A DNA stretch of 64,000 nucleotides from Mucilaginibacter arboris (GTDB taxonomy: Bacteria; Bacteroidota; Bacteroidia; Sphingobacteriales; Sphingobacteriaceae): assembly GCF_009754915.1 (NCBI RefSeq), contig NZ_WPIK01000004.1, positions 248,001-312,000 on the forward strand, in the 5' to 3' direction. The position numbers and the translations under genes are program-made. Positions 16,611 through 24,650 of this stretch are shown in pieces. The notes beneath the pieces were generated by a model. That model was not told the DNA's origin. It saw only the letters and a list, made by a program, of their open reading frames with translations, and did not search any database. Positions within the stretch are counted from its first letter, which is position 1, and every line of letters starts with the position of its first letter.

Positions 16611-19298
16611 TTATTTTAAAAGCTGATCAAATAATAAAGAAACATAATAAACGGCGCCAATTTGCGGATTGCCATAAGAAGTAACATAATATTTGTTCAG
16701 GATATTGGATCCGCCAACTTTAACCGTACATTTTGCCGGATTGATTTTGTAAGAAACCTGCGCATCAACCGTACCAAAAGCAGGGACTGTTCCGGTTGCA
16801 AAAGGAGATTCCCAAAGAAATTGTTCCTGCCAGCGATACTGCACATTAAAGCCGATATTTTTATAAATATTACTGCTGTTGATACCTAAATTATATCTGT
16901 ATTCGGGTGTATTGTACTGATTGATGTAACCGTTGCTTGCACTGCTTAACTTATTATAAGATACGTTTCCGGTTAAATTTAATTTATATAACTGATAATC
17001 TAAGCCTACAGCAAAACCATCAGTTTTTACTTTTGCAGGATTATTGGCATAAGTTGAAAAAACCTGGTAATTAGCCAAGCCGACCGGATTTCCAGGTGTT
17101 GGATTTTGAATGAGAATGATGTTTGAAATAAAGTTTTTATACTGGTTATAATAATAATAGGCATCTATTAAAAGCTTATTGGTTATCAAACCTTTATACC
17201 CAACTTCGTAAGCTTGAACGCTTTCCGGATTAAACTTGCCAAAAGTATAAGGTTGTAAAACAGCAGGGTTGCCAGTTGCACTAAACTGCTGGAAACTTTG
17301 CAAAGTGTAACCTTTATTGGTATTTAAATTATATTTATCAAGCAACTCTGGCAAACCACCAATAATACGTGTATTTGTGCGTACCAATAAATCTATATAC
17401 TGGTTTTGAGTAGTTGGATTACGATAACCGGTTTGATAAGAAACTCTGATATTATTATTTGGCGCTATTGTATAAACACCGGAAATACGTGGCGTAAATT
17501 TCCCATCAAAATTCTGGTTTTTATCATAACGGATAGAACCGGTAAGTTTTAATTTATCATCAAATAACTTTTTATTGATTTGGGCATAAGCGCCAACTTC
17601 GTTAATGTTGATACTTCTCGTTAAATCATCAAACAATGTTCCATCAGAATGCAATTTGTAAATCCGATAATTTGCCCCTACTAAAATATCTACCACATTA
17701 TTTAACAATTTCGAGAAGTTGTACATACCTTCGGCATTATACAAATTGGATTTATCATTAAACTTTGCGCCGCCGCCCGGGCCAATTGTTTTACTGGTAA
17801 CATCATCTTTTAATGCCTGAAAAGCAGTTGAACCAGGTTGCGGACGGCCAGCATCTGCAGTAGAACGGGCAATTTGTTGTGCAGCCGCATCTGTTTGTCC
17901 GCCTAATCGTGCAACATTATAAGCAGTGGCATATTGTGTAAACCACGTGGTTGACGGTTTCCATTCCTCATTAATTAAAGTACCCAAAGCAGTTGCATTG
18001 TAAGCATCGCCAGAACGCTCTTGTGTAGTATATCCCCGCAAAAAGAAATCAGTTCCTTTTACCTCTAATTTATACTGACCTAAAGTAAAATTTTTTAAAG
18101 AATAACGATCAGAACCGGTATAAACAGAAGTTCCGATACCATAATCAGCTTGTGCTATTGCCTCTAAATTATCATTAAACTTATAATGTAACGCACCTAA
18201 AGTTTTAATGGATTTAGTTCCATAATCAACCAAAGCATTTTCGTTATATCCGGTACGCGAAACGGTTTGACCGTTTAAAAAGCCTGCGGTAGCACCAAAA
18301 GTGGTATTAATTTCATCGCCATAAACATTAACGCCGTCATAGTTTGGATCTGTTGTACGTGTGCCAGCTTTTGTAACGTTATTTAAGCGATCATAATCTG
18401 TATAATTTCTGGCTTGCCAGTCGTTAGCTTTTAAGTAAGAAAAATCAACCTTAAAAGCAAAGCGATTGTTAAAAGCTTTGGCATAACGCATACTATAATC
18501 ATTATAAACAGATGCTTTTTGCTGAGGATCGTTTACGTGATTAAGGCCGGTTTTTAACTGAACGCTTAAACCCTGATAAGTAAACGGACTTTTAGAAGTC
18601 ATGAGCAAAGTTCCGTTAATACCACCAGAACCGTACAAGGCAGAAGAAGCGCCGGGCAATAATTCTGCATTATCTATATCCAATTCGGTAAGCCCAACGA
18701 TATTTGCAATAGAAAAATTTAAACCAGGCGCCTGATTGTCCATTCCATCCACAAATTGGTTAAAACGTTCGTTGCCATTAGTATTAAAGCCACGCGTATT
18801 GATGGATTGAAAAGTTAAACTTTGCGTGCTCATTTCCACGCCTTTTAAGTTTGCCAAAGCTTCATAAAAAGAAGGTGCAGCGGCTTGCTGAATGGCAGTG
18901 GCACTTACCCTTTCAATCGAAACCGGCGATTCCAAAATTCTTTCCGGTGTACGCGAAGCAGCAACAACAACTTCCTGGCCTAAAATCCCCTGTTGCTGCA
19001 GTTCAAAACTAAGATCAGTGGAAGAACCTGTAATTTGTTGCTCAAGGGTTTGATAACCGACGTAAGAAATAACCAGCGTAAAAGGTTTTTGGCGTGTGGT
19101 TTTAAAGCTGAAATGTCCATAAGCATCTGTAGAAGTGGCCTGTCCTCCCCTTACCGTTACCGTTACACCGGCTAATTTTTCTTTAGAGGTTTTATCAGAA
19201 ACAGTACCTGATATTGTTGTTTGTTGTGCGGATAATTTTGCTACCAAAAAAATGATAAAAATAAACGCACAAATACTGTGTGTAAAAATTTTATTCAT
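16611..19298 (-). CDS. TonB-dependent outer-membrane receptor
   Basis: An 895-residue receptor with a signal peptide (LVAKLSAQ), a carboxypeptidase-D regulatory-like domain (ISGTVSDKTSKEKLAGVTV, about 28-110), a plug domain (VVVAASRTPERILESPVSIE to about 240) and a long barrel ending SYGNPQIGAVYYVSLLFDQL. It lacks an STN domain and has no SusD partner, so it resembles the siderophore or small-ligand receptors rather than SusC. The ligand is not predictable. It is monocistronic, with its own terminator; motif copies lie upstream and downstream. Confidence 0.88.
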   Translation of the reverse strand: MNKIFTHSICAFIFIIFLVAKLSAQQTTISGTVSDKTSKEKLAGVTVTVRGGQATSTDAYGHFSFKTTRQKPFTLVISYVGYQTLEQQITGSSTDLSFELQQQGILGQEVVVAASRTPERILESPVSIERVSATAIQQAAAPSFYEALANLKGVEMSTQSLTFQSINTRGFNTNGNERFNQFVDGMDNQAPGLNFSIANIVGLTELDIDNAELLPGASSALYGSGGINGTLLMTSKSPFTYQGLSVQLKTGLNHVNDPQQKASVYNDYSMRYAKAFNNRFAFKVDFSYLKANDWQARNYTDYDRLNNVTKAGTRTTDPNYDGVNVYGDEINTTFGATAGFLNGQTVSRTGYNENALVDYGTKSIKTLGALHYKFNDNLEAIAQADYGIGTSVYTGSDRYSLKNFTLGQYKLEVKGTDFFLRGYTTQERSGDAYNATALGTLINEEWKPSTTWFTQYATAYNVARLGGQTDAAAQQIARSTADAGRPQPGSTAFQALKDDVTSKTIGPGGGAKFNDKSNLYNAEGMYNFSKLLNNVVDILVGANYRIYKLHSDGTLFDDLTRSININEVGAYAQINKKLFDDKLKLTGSIRYDKNQNFDGKFTPRISGVYTIAPNNNIRVSYQTGYRNPTTQNQYIDLLVRTNTRIIGGLPELLDKYNLNTNKGYTLQSFQQFSATGNPAVLQPYTFGKFNPESVQAYEVGYKGLITNKLLIDAYYYYNQYKNFISNIILIQNPTPGNPVGLANYQVFSTYANNPAKVKTDGFAVGLDYQLYKLNLTGNVSYNKLSSASNGYINQYNTPEYRYNLGINSSNIYKNIGFNVQYRWQEQFLWESPFATGTVPAFGTVDAQVSYKINPAKCTVKVGGSNILNKYYVTSYGNPQIGAVYYVSLLFDQLLK

Positions 19299-19376
19299 AA
19301 AATGATATTAGTTTTAAGTAGAAATTGAAACTATTGGTTAAATAAGTTTCAGCAAAAAAAGTAATTTATTTTGACA

Positions 19377-19460
19377 GATAAAAGAAGTATTTTCAAAAAA
19401 ATTATATGTTTAAACCTGATTATCAATAAAATATAAATGCTTCTTTTAGCACCTGTTTTT
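19377..19460. repeat. Two dispersed-motif cores in divergent arrangement
   Basis: A reverse core GATAAAAGAAGTAT (19377-19390) and a forward core ATGCTTCTTTTAGC (19437-19450) lie between the receptor start and the lpxB stop. Neither has a good CTAAAAAT arm. Confidence 0.6.
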
Positions 19461-19468
19461 CAACAACT

Positions 19469-20578
19469 TCATTTTTTAAGATAGCCGATCATCAGATCAG
19501 CAGTTTTTGCAGATGCGCCGGCTTCGTCCATTCTTTCATCCAGCAAATCATAATTATCGAGCATCGTTTTTCGGTAGGATTGATTGTGCAGCAAACGGTC
19601 TAACTCTTTGCTGATCTTTTCCGGCGTACAATCGTTCTGGATCAATTCTTTTACAATTTCCCTGTCCATAATTAAATTCACCAGAGAAATAAAACGGATT
19701 TTGATTAAAGCACGTGCAATAGCAATGGTTATCGCGTTTCCTTTGTAAAGTACAACTTGGGGAACATGAAACAAAGCTGTTTCTAAAGTTGCCGTGCCAG
19801 AAGCTACCAAAGCGGCTGTAGCGTTTCCCAATAGATCATAAGTTTGATTGAAAACGACGGGTACATTTTTTTCACCGATAAAAGAAGCATAATGGTTTTG
19901 ATCGAAAGAAGGCGCACCGGCAATAATAAACTGATAATCAGGAAATTGATCAACAACTTGCATCATATCCGGCAAAATTCCTTTCAGTTCCTGCTTCCGG
20001 CTTCCGGGCAATAAAGCTATAATTGGTTTTTGGCTGAGGTTATTTTGTGTGAGAAAAGCTTCATTTTTTTTATGGTTAAAAACAGCATCGAGTAAAGGAT
20101 TGCCAATATAATCCACCTTCATATCCCAGGACTGATAAAAATCAACCTCAAAAGGCAGGATACAGAACATTTTATCAACCACCTTTTTGATTTTTAAAAC
20201 CCGTTTCTGGTTCCAGGCCCAAACCTTTGGCGAGATATAATAAAAAACCGGGAAACCTTTTTCTTTACAATAAGCTGCAATTTTTAGGTTGAAGCCAGGA
20301 AAATCAATCGGAATTATCACATCGGGATTCCAGGCTGCAATATCCTCCTTGCAGCTTTTCATGTTTTTAAGGATTTTGCGGAGGTTTAAAGCAACTTCTA
20401 CAAAACCCATATAAGCCATTTCGGCATAATGTTTCACCAGCGTTCCGCCTTCAGCTTTCATTAAATCTCCGCCGTAAAACCTAAATTCAGCTTTCGGATC
20501 TCTTAATTTTAAAGCAGCTATTAAGTTCGCGCCGTGCAAATCGCCCGAAGCTTCTCCGGCTATTAAATAATATTTCAT
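19469..20578 (-). CDS. lpxB: Lipid-A-disaccharide synthase
   Basis: A 369-residue GT19 enzyme. It joins UDP-2,3-diacylglucosamine and lipid X to make the lipid A disaccharide at the inner membrane. The N terminus YYLIAGEASGDLHGANLI is the family signature, and FYISPKVWAWNQKR, LPGSRKQE and ASGTATLETALF are further conserved blocks. Length is normal. Two stretches, DAVFNHKKN (around 20080) and YASFIGEKN (around 19880), are coded by copies of the dispersed motif. A small membrane-protein gene lies 3 bases upstream. The final codons are less than 10 bases from a motif core. Confidence 0.96.
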   Translation of the reverse strand: MKYYLIAGEASGDLHGANLIAALKLRDPKAEFRFYGGDLMKAEGGTLVKHYAEMAYMGFVEVALNLRKILKNMKSCKEDIAAWNPDVIIPIDFPGFNLKIAAYCKEKGFPVFYYISPKVWAWNQKRVLKIKKVVDKMFCILPFEVDFYQSWDMKVDYIGNPLLDAVFNHKKNEAFLTQNNLSQKPIIALLPGSRKQELKGILPDMMQVVDQFPDYQFIIAGAPSFDQNHYASFIGEKNVPVVFNQTYDLLGNATAALVASGTATLETALFHVPQVVLYKGNAITIAIARALIKIRFISLVNLIMDREIVKELIQNDCTPEKISKELDRLLHNQSYRKTMLDNYDLLDERMDEAGASAKTADLMIGYLKK

Positions 20579-20581
20579 GCT

Positions 20582-20845
20582 TTAGCGGAGTTTTATTTTG
20601 AAGATAAAAGCTAATATCAAGACAATAAAGGTAACCACCAATAAGCCGATTCCCGCTTTATCTTTGTCAGCTTTAAAAATGAATTTTAGAAGGATAAGGT
20701 TGATGCCAATTGCAATCAGGTAAGGAACGCCCGGTTTATCAGGAATAAGCTGATCTTTAAAAAGAATTTCAGCAATAAAATAAGCCAGTAAAGGAAGTAT
20801 TAGCCCAACAAGCGCACCTGTAACAATATTATTTTTAACAGCCAT
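20582..20845 (-). CDS. Small three-helix membrane protein
   Basis: An 87-residue protein with three hydrophobic segments (GALVGLILPLLAYFIAEILF, YLIAIGINLILLKFIF, AGIGLLVVTFIVLILAFIF). I know no function. It is directly upstream of lpxB with a 3-base gap, so it is probably co-expressed and may be tied to envelope synthesis. Start chosen at MAVKNN (20845); the longer frame to 20884 adds MYQYFYHSCNFGL, which lacks the normal membrane-protein start pattern. Confidence 0.65.
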   Translation of the reverse strand: MAVKNNIVTGALVGLILPLLAYFIAEILFKDQLIPDKPGVPYLIAIGINLILLKFIFKADKDKAGIGLLVVTFIVLILAFIFKIKLR

Positions 20846-20920
20846 CAATCCAAAATTACAAGAATGGTAGAAATATTGATACATACTTTTTTTATCACCT
20901 AAAAAACTGCAGCTTTAAAT

Positions 20921-21487
20921 ATGAAAATAATTTATGCTTTTGCCTTAATGCTTTGCTTTACAGCAACAGCTTTTGCACAAAAATATGTACCGCAATTTAA
21001 AAACGGTACTGTTCTTAATTACACCGCGCATTCTAATGCTTTCGGTCAGGATATTCCATTAACGCTTACTATTACCAGCATTACTGCGCCTGTTCAAATG
21101 CAATACAACATTCCGCAATTAGGTACTGGCACTTTTGAAATGTCGGAAAAAGCCATTACAAGCGGCAAAAAAATGGCTTTAAAAGAACCGCAAACAGATG
21201 GCGTAACTAAATTAAAGGACGATGAAACGCTTGCTGTACTTTCTAAAAATACGTTCAATAACTTAATCACTAACAAAACTTTTGAGTTGAACGGACAAAC
21301 TTTTAACGTTATCGCCGATACCACTTCTTACAAAATTAACGATAAAGAAGCTGATATTTTTTACGCAGAAACAGCTAAAGGAAAAACAAAATTATGGATA
21401 TTGAATAATCCTGATTTTCCATTAATTTATAAATTGAAAGGCGGCCAGCAGGGAATAGATTTAACTTTAAACAGCATCAAGGAATAG
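20921..21487 (+). CDS. Secreted hypothetical protein
   Basis: A 188-residue exported protein. Signal peptide MKIIYAFALMLCFTATAFAQ is followed by a beta-rich domain (GTVLNYTAHSNAFGQDIPLT, LWILNNPDFPLIYKLKGG). The pattern of an initial KNGTVL-Y and a final LWILN-PDFPLI resembles periplasmic proteins of unknown function in Sphingobacteriaceae. It is convergent with surE, with only one base between the stops, and splits surE from lpxB, genes often close together in this phylum. Confidence 0.65.
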   Translation: MKIIYAFALMLCFTATAFAQKYVPQFKNGTVLNYTAHSNAFGQDIPLTLTITSITAPVQMQYNIPQLGTGTFEMSEKAITSGKKMALKEPQTDGVTKLKDDETLAVLSKNTFNNLITNKTFELNGQTFNVIADTTSYKINDKEADIFYAETAKGKTKLWILNNPDFPLIYKLKGGQQGIDLTLNSIKE

Positions 21488-21488
21488 C

Positions 21489-22265
21489 TTAATCGTTAAA
21501 CTTCCAGCTGTTTAAAAATGACATTGCGTGATGTGCCGTCATATCAAACTGAACAGGGACTACCGAAGCATACTGATGTTCTAAAGCCCAAACATCCGTA
21601 TCTTCGCCCTGATCGTTCACCTGAAAAACACCTGTTAACCAGTAATATTTGCGTTTATGCGGATCTAATCTTTCATCAAATTCTTCCGCCCATTTGGCGT
21701 TTGCCTGTCGGCAGATTTTGATCCCTTTTATATCTTTTGTATTCGGAAAGTTTACGTTAAGCAACGTGGCCTGCGGCAAGCCATGGTTCAAAACCTGTTC
21801 TGCAATTTGCCTGATGTATTTTTTTGTAGCAGAAAAATCAGCCTCCAAAGTAAAATCATCCAAAGAAAAACCGATGGAAGGAATACTTTCAATGGCGCCT
21901 TCTACCGCTGCCGACATCGTTCCGGAATACAAAACATTAATCGAATTATTTAAACCGTGGTTGATGCCGGAAACGCACAGATCAGGTTTTTTTCCCTGAA
22001 AAACAACATTTACGGCAAGCTTTACACAATCTACCGGCGTACCGGAACATTTGTACATTTCCACACCTTCGTACAAATCAACTTTATCCAAACGCAGTGG
22101 TTTGCCAATGGTAATGGCATGTCCCATTCCGGATTGCGGACTATCGGGCGCAACTACAATTACCTGCCCTATTTCCTGCATTACTTCAATTAATGCTTTA
22201 ATGCCTGGTGCTGTAATACCATCATCATTTACAACCAAAATAGTTGGTTTTATTGCTTTTGCCAT
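21489..22265 (-). CDS. surE: 5'/3'-nucleotidase SurE
   Basis: A 258-residue metal-dependent nucleotidase that removes phosphate from nucleoside monophosphates. The N-terminal block LVVNDDGITAPGIKALIEVM gives the metal ligands (NDDG), and SGTPVDCVKLAV, SGINHGLNNSINVLYSGT and SAAVEGAI are standard SurE motifs. Length is normal. It is transcribed toward lpxB but separated from it by an oppositely oriented gene. The start ATG at 22265 agrees with the family. Confidence 0.96.
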   Translation of the reverse strand: MAKAIKPTILVVNDDGITAPGIKALIEVMQEIGQVIVVAPDSPQSGMGHAITIGKPLRLDKVDLYEGVEMYKCSGTPVDCVKLAVNVVFQGKKPDLCVSGINHGLNNSINVLYSGTMSAAVEGAIESIPSIGFSLDDFTLEADFSATKKYIRQIAEQVLNHGLPQATLLNVNFPNTKDIKGIKICRQANAKWAEEFDERLDPHKRKYYWLTGVFQVNDQGEDTDVWALEHQYASVVPVQFDMTAHHAMSFLNSWKFND

Positions 22266-22302
22266 GCCGCAAAATTATAAATAAGATTTTTATATTTGAT
22301 AT

Positions 22303-22860
22303 ATGGTAACTGCTGAGAAAAAAACAAGATATATAGTAGAAGATTACATGCTTTTGGAAGAAGGTGCGCCTTTTCAATTAATAAATTATGATTTGATTAT
22401 GTCTCCTTCACCAAACCCATATCACCAAAAAATATCATTTGAACTTTCTACTTTATTAAACATCTTTTTAAAATCAACAAAAAACAAAGGTTATGCTGCT
22501 GCTGCACCACTTGATGTTTATTTTAACGACGGCAACGTCCTTCAACCAGATTTAATTTATATTTCAGAAGAAAGAAAAGCGGAAATTGTAAAAGAAAGGA
22601 TAGAAGGTGCGCCGGATTTAGTGGTAGAAATACTTTCTCCGTCCAACGCTTATTATGATTTACGGCAGAAGAAAGATATATATGAAAAGTATGGTGTTAC
22701 TGAGTATATCATCATTGACCCCATTCAGCAAAACGTTGAAGTTTATGTGTTGAAAGATGATGCTTATACGCTCGATCAAAAGGTTAAGCAACCAGAATCA
22801 TTCCATTCCACCATTTTAAACGGCTTTTCTGTTGATTTAAAAGATATTTTTGAGCAATAA
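22303..22860 (+). CDS. Uma2 family endonuclease-like protein (DUF820)
   Basis: A 185-residue protein of the Uma2/DUF820 family (PD-(D/E)xK nuclease fold). The core is visible: QPDLIYISEERK with the active-site D, PDLVVEILSPSNAYYDLRQK with E and the downstream K, then YGVTEYIIIDP. The substrate and biological role are not known for most members. It is monocistronic. TATATTTG at 22291-22298, just before the ATG, fits a -7 promoter element. A hairpin follows the stop. Confidence 0.82.
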   Translation: MVTAEKKTRYIVEDYMLLEEGAPFQLINYDLIMSPSPNPYHQKISFELSTLLNIFLKSTKNKGYAAAAPLDVYFNDGNVLQPDLIYISEERKAEIVKERIEGAPDLVVEILSPSNAYYDLRQKKDIYEKYGVTEYIIIDPIQQNVEVYVLKDDAYTLDQKVKQPESFHSTILNGFSVDLKDIFEQ

Positions 22861-22892
22861 AAAAGGAAGCCTGAAAATCAAGCTTCCTTTTA
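22861..22892. terminator. Bidirectional terminator between Uma2 and csbD genes
   Basis: AAAAGGAAGC (22861-22870) pairs with GCTTCCTTTT (22882-22891) around an 11-base loop, directly at the Uma2 stop and ending the convergent CsbD gene. Confidence 0.85.
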
Positions 22893-22917
22893 ATTTTTAT
22901 GTGATAAAAGAAGTATC
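22892..22917 (-). repeat. Dispersed motif, reverse copy
   Basis: AATTTTTATGTG then ATAAAAGAAGTATC. It abuts the CsbD stop codon and the terminator. Confidence 0.8.
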
Positions 22918-23099
22918 TACAAGCTTTCCAGCCATTTTACAACTTCGTCACGGGTTTTGCCGGTTTTGGTTTGCAGCTTGCCCAGCAGTTCATCATCTTT
23001 ACCTTCTTCGTGCTTTAAATCATCGTCAGTTAAATCGCCGTAAGCTTGTTTTACCTTACCTTTTAACTGGTTCCAGTTACCTTTTAAATCGAGTCCCAT
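22917..23099 (-). CDS. CsbD family stress protein
   Basis: A 60-residue hydrophilic protein. The block [20 protein letters not shown] is the CsbD signature. Members are abundant general-stress proteins (sigma-B-controlled in Bacillus, osmotic stress elsewhere) of unknown biochemical role. It is monocistronic. The next 677 bases to its right hold no gene I can support, only a pair of motif copies. Confidence 0.88.
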   Translation of the reverse strand: MGLDLKGNWNQLKGKVKQAYGDLTDDDLKHEEGKDDELLGKLQTKTGKTRDEVVKWLESL

Positions 23100-23443
23100 A
23101 ATTCTGATAATTAAGTAATTTACAGCTACAACGTTATAAACCGCTTTTGGTTTTCATTTTTAGGCCCTGTTTAAATTCCTCAAACAATTTTAGCTTCAAA
23201 GATTGGTAAATAGTTGAACGGTTTATCGCGCAGGAACGCAATTCACTCAAACTGTTTCTGGCATCGGTACCGGTTTATATTTTTGTGCAAAAATTATCTC
23301 CATCATGGTAAAATAGATGAGGAAAGCTAACCAGGACAAGGAAGTACCTTTTAGTTTAATTTGCCTTTGGCTTAACATTTCTGGTTTAATTTAAACTGTC
23401 TGTACAACAGCATAAGCTGTTTCAAATCTATCCAAAAACCATT

Positions 23444-23522
23444 GATACTTCTTTTATCACCCCAAAATTTGCGGGTATTTCAATTTATACCTGTACAAGT
23501 TTTTATCCGATAAAAGAAGCAT
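23444..23522. repeat. Inverted pair of dispersed motifs
   Basis: Forward copy GATACTTCTTTTATC plus ACCCCAAAATTT (23444-23470) and reverse copy TTTTATCC plus GATAAAAGAAGCAT (23501-23522) face each other across 30 bases. This is the only recognisable content of the gap 23100-23776. Confidence 0.75.
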
Positions 23523-23776
23523 GCCCATTCTGCACCAGCAAAAAAAGTATGATTTACTTGCATTTATTGTAAAACAATGCAGGGCACCGGCTTTATTCCT
23601 TATCCGTTAAACCTAAATCTTATTTCAATCCGGTGCGTATAACAAACAGCAGTAAACGGAATCTGTAAGGCTGATGATATGAAATTGCACTCTCCTGCTG
23701 TTAAATGCATGCATCCAAATTCCTGTTAGCTAAAAAAATAATGGGCGAAGGAAAGCCTCTGTTTAATTTTTGAAAA

Positions 23777-24145
23777 ATGAAACATATACTGATTGTAGAT
23801 GACAATGCGCCGATATGCGAAGTGATGAGTGATATTTTGGAGATGGAAGGCTATCAAACAACGGTAAGGATGACTGGAAAAGACGCTATTCTTTTTATTA
23901 AAAAGCTACACCCCGACCTGATCCTTTTAGATGTAATGCTGGATAACGGCATTGATGGCAGGGATATTTGCAGGGATATTAAACAGAGTACAACAGAAGT
24001 TAAAAACATACCGGTAATTATGGTTTCTGCCAGTCATAACCTGCAGGATTCCTTAAACAACTTTTGTCATCCTGATGGGTTTATCAGTAAACCTTTTGAT
24101 ATATTTCATTTAGTAGATACAGTAAACAAGCAGTTTAAATGTTAA
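23777..24145 (+). CDS. Single-domain response regulator (CheY-like receiver)
   Basis: A 122-residue receiver with no output domain. The acidic pocket D8/D9 (IVDDNAP), phosphoacceptor D52 (LILLDVML), S84 (IMVSAS) and K105 (GFISKPF) are all present, so it should be phosphorylated normally. No histidine kinase lies nearby, so it probably relays phosphate to or from a distant partner, or controls a protein by direct contact. Its terminal residues are normal for the domain, so truncation is unlikely. Confidence 0.88.
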   Translation: MKHILIVDDNAPICEVMSDILEMEGYQTTVRMTGKDAILFIKKLHPDLILLDVMLDNGIDGRDICRDIKQSTTEVKNIPVIMVSASHNLQDSLNNFCHPDGFISKPFDIFHLVDTVNKQFKC

Positions 24146-24268
24146 ATTAATTTAGATACTTGCCACAACCTTCTTATCCCATTCAGTCAGACAAGTAAAA
24201 AAATAAGGCATAAAACCGGAGGGAAACTTATTAATAAATTACTTTTTTTCTGAGGTAATAGAAATATG

Positions 24269-24600
24269 AAATTCTTTTGTTCAGTTTCATACTGCTGATA
24301 GGGATGATCCAGCCAACAGCCGCTTCTTTTTAATTATAGCTTTTTTTGTCCTGAGTGTGTTTGGCCCACATCTTCGTCTTTTAATGTTTAAAGCAGTTTG
24401 GGCATCAGGGTACAGGCAGTGGCCGGCGTGCTTTTTATTACGACGCCGATACCACAAACCACGTACTGTTTTTGATTGATGGAAATCATATTGTATTAAC
24501 CGGCGTTACTAATAAGCGCGACTCTCTTTATATTGTACTCGATAAATCTAACCGGAAGCCGTTATTATCGGAAAGTAAGTTGCAGGCCGGCCAATATTAA
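24269..24600 (+). pseudogene. Probable remnant of a small secreted-protein gene
   Basis: ATG at 24269 starts MKFF; one base later the frame continues LFSFILLIGMIQPTAASF, a plausible signal peptide, then stops. From 24385 a third frame is open to TAA at 24598-24600 and reads GHQGTGSGRRAFYYDADTTN then HVLFLIDGNHIVLTGVTNKR, with no in-frame ATG. Joined, these look like a short exported protein broken by frameshifts. I do not recognise the family, and the join is inference. Confidence 0.35.
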
Positions 24601-24636
24601 GGTTGAAAAATAAGACCTTTGCAGGAGAAAAACACT

Positions 24637-24649
24637 GCTAAAAGAAGCA
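24637..24649 (-). repeat. Dispersed-motif core at the FAD oxidoreductase start
   Basis: GCTAAAAGAAGCA ends one base before the ATG at 24651, so it occupies the ribosome-binding region. Confidence 0.5.
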
Positions 24650-24650
24650 A

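Noticed and set aside
23777-24145. Truncated two-component regulator missing its output domain
   Set aside because: The receiver domain is complete with its normal last helix, and single-domain regulators are common.
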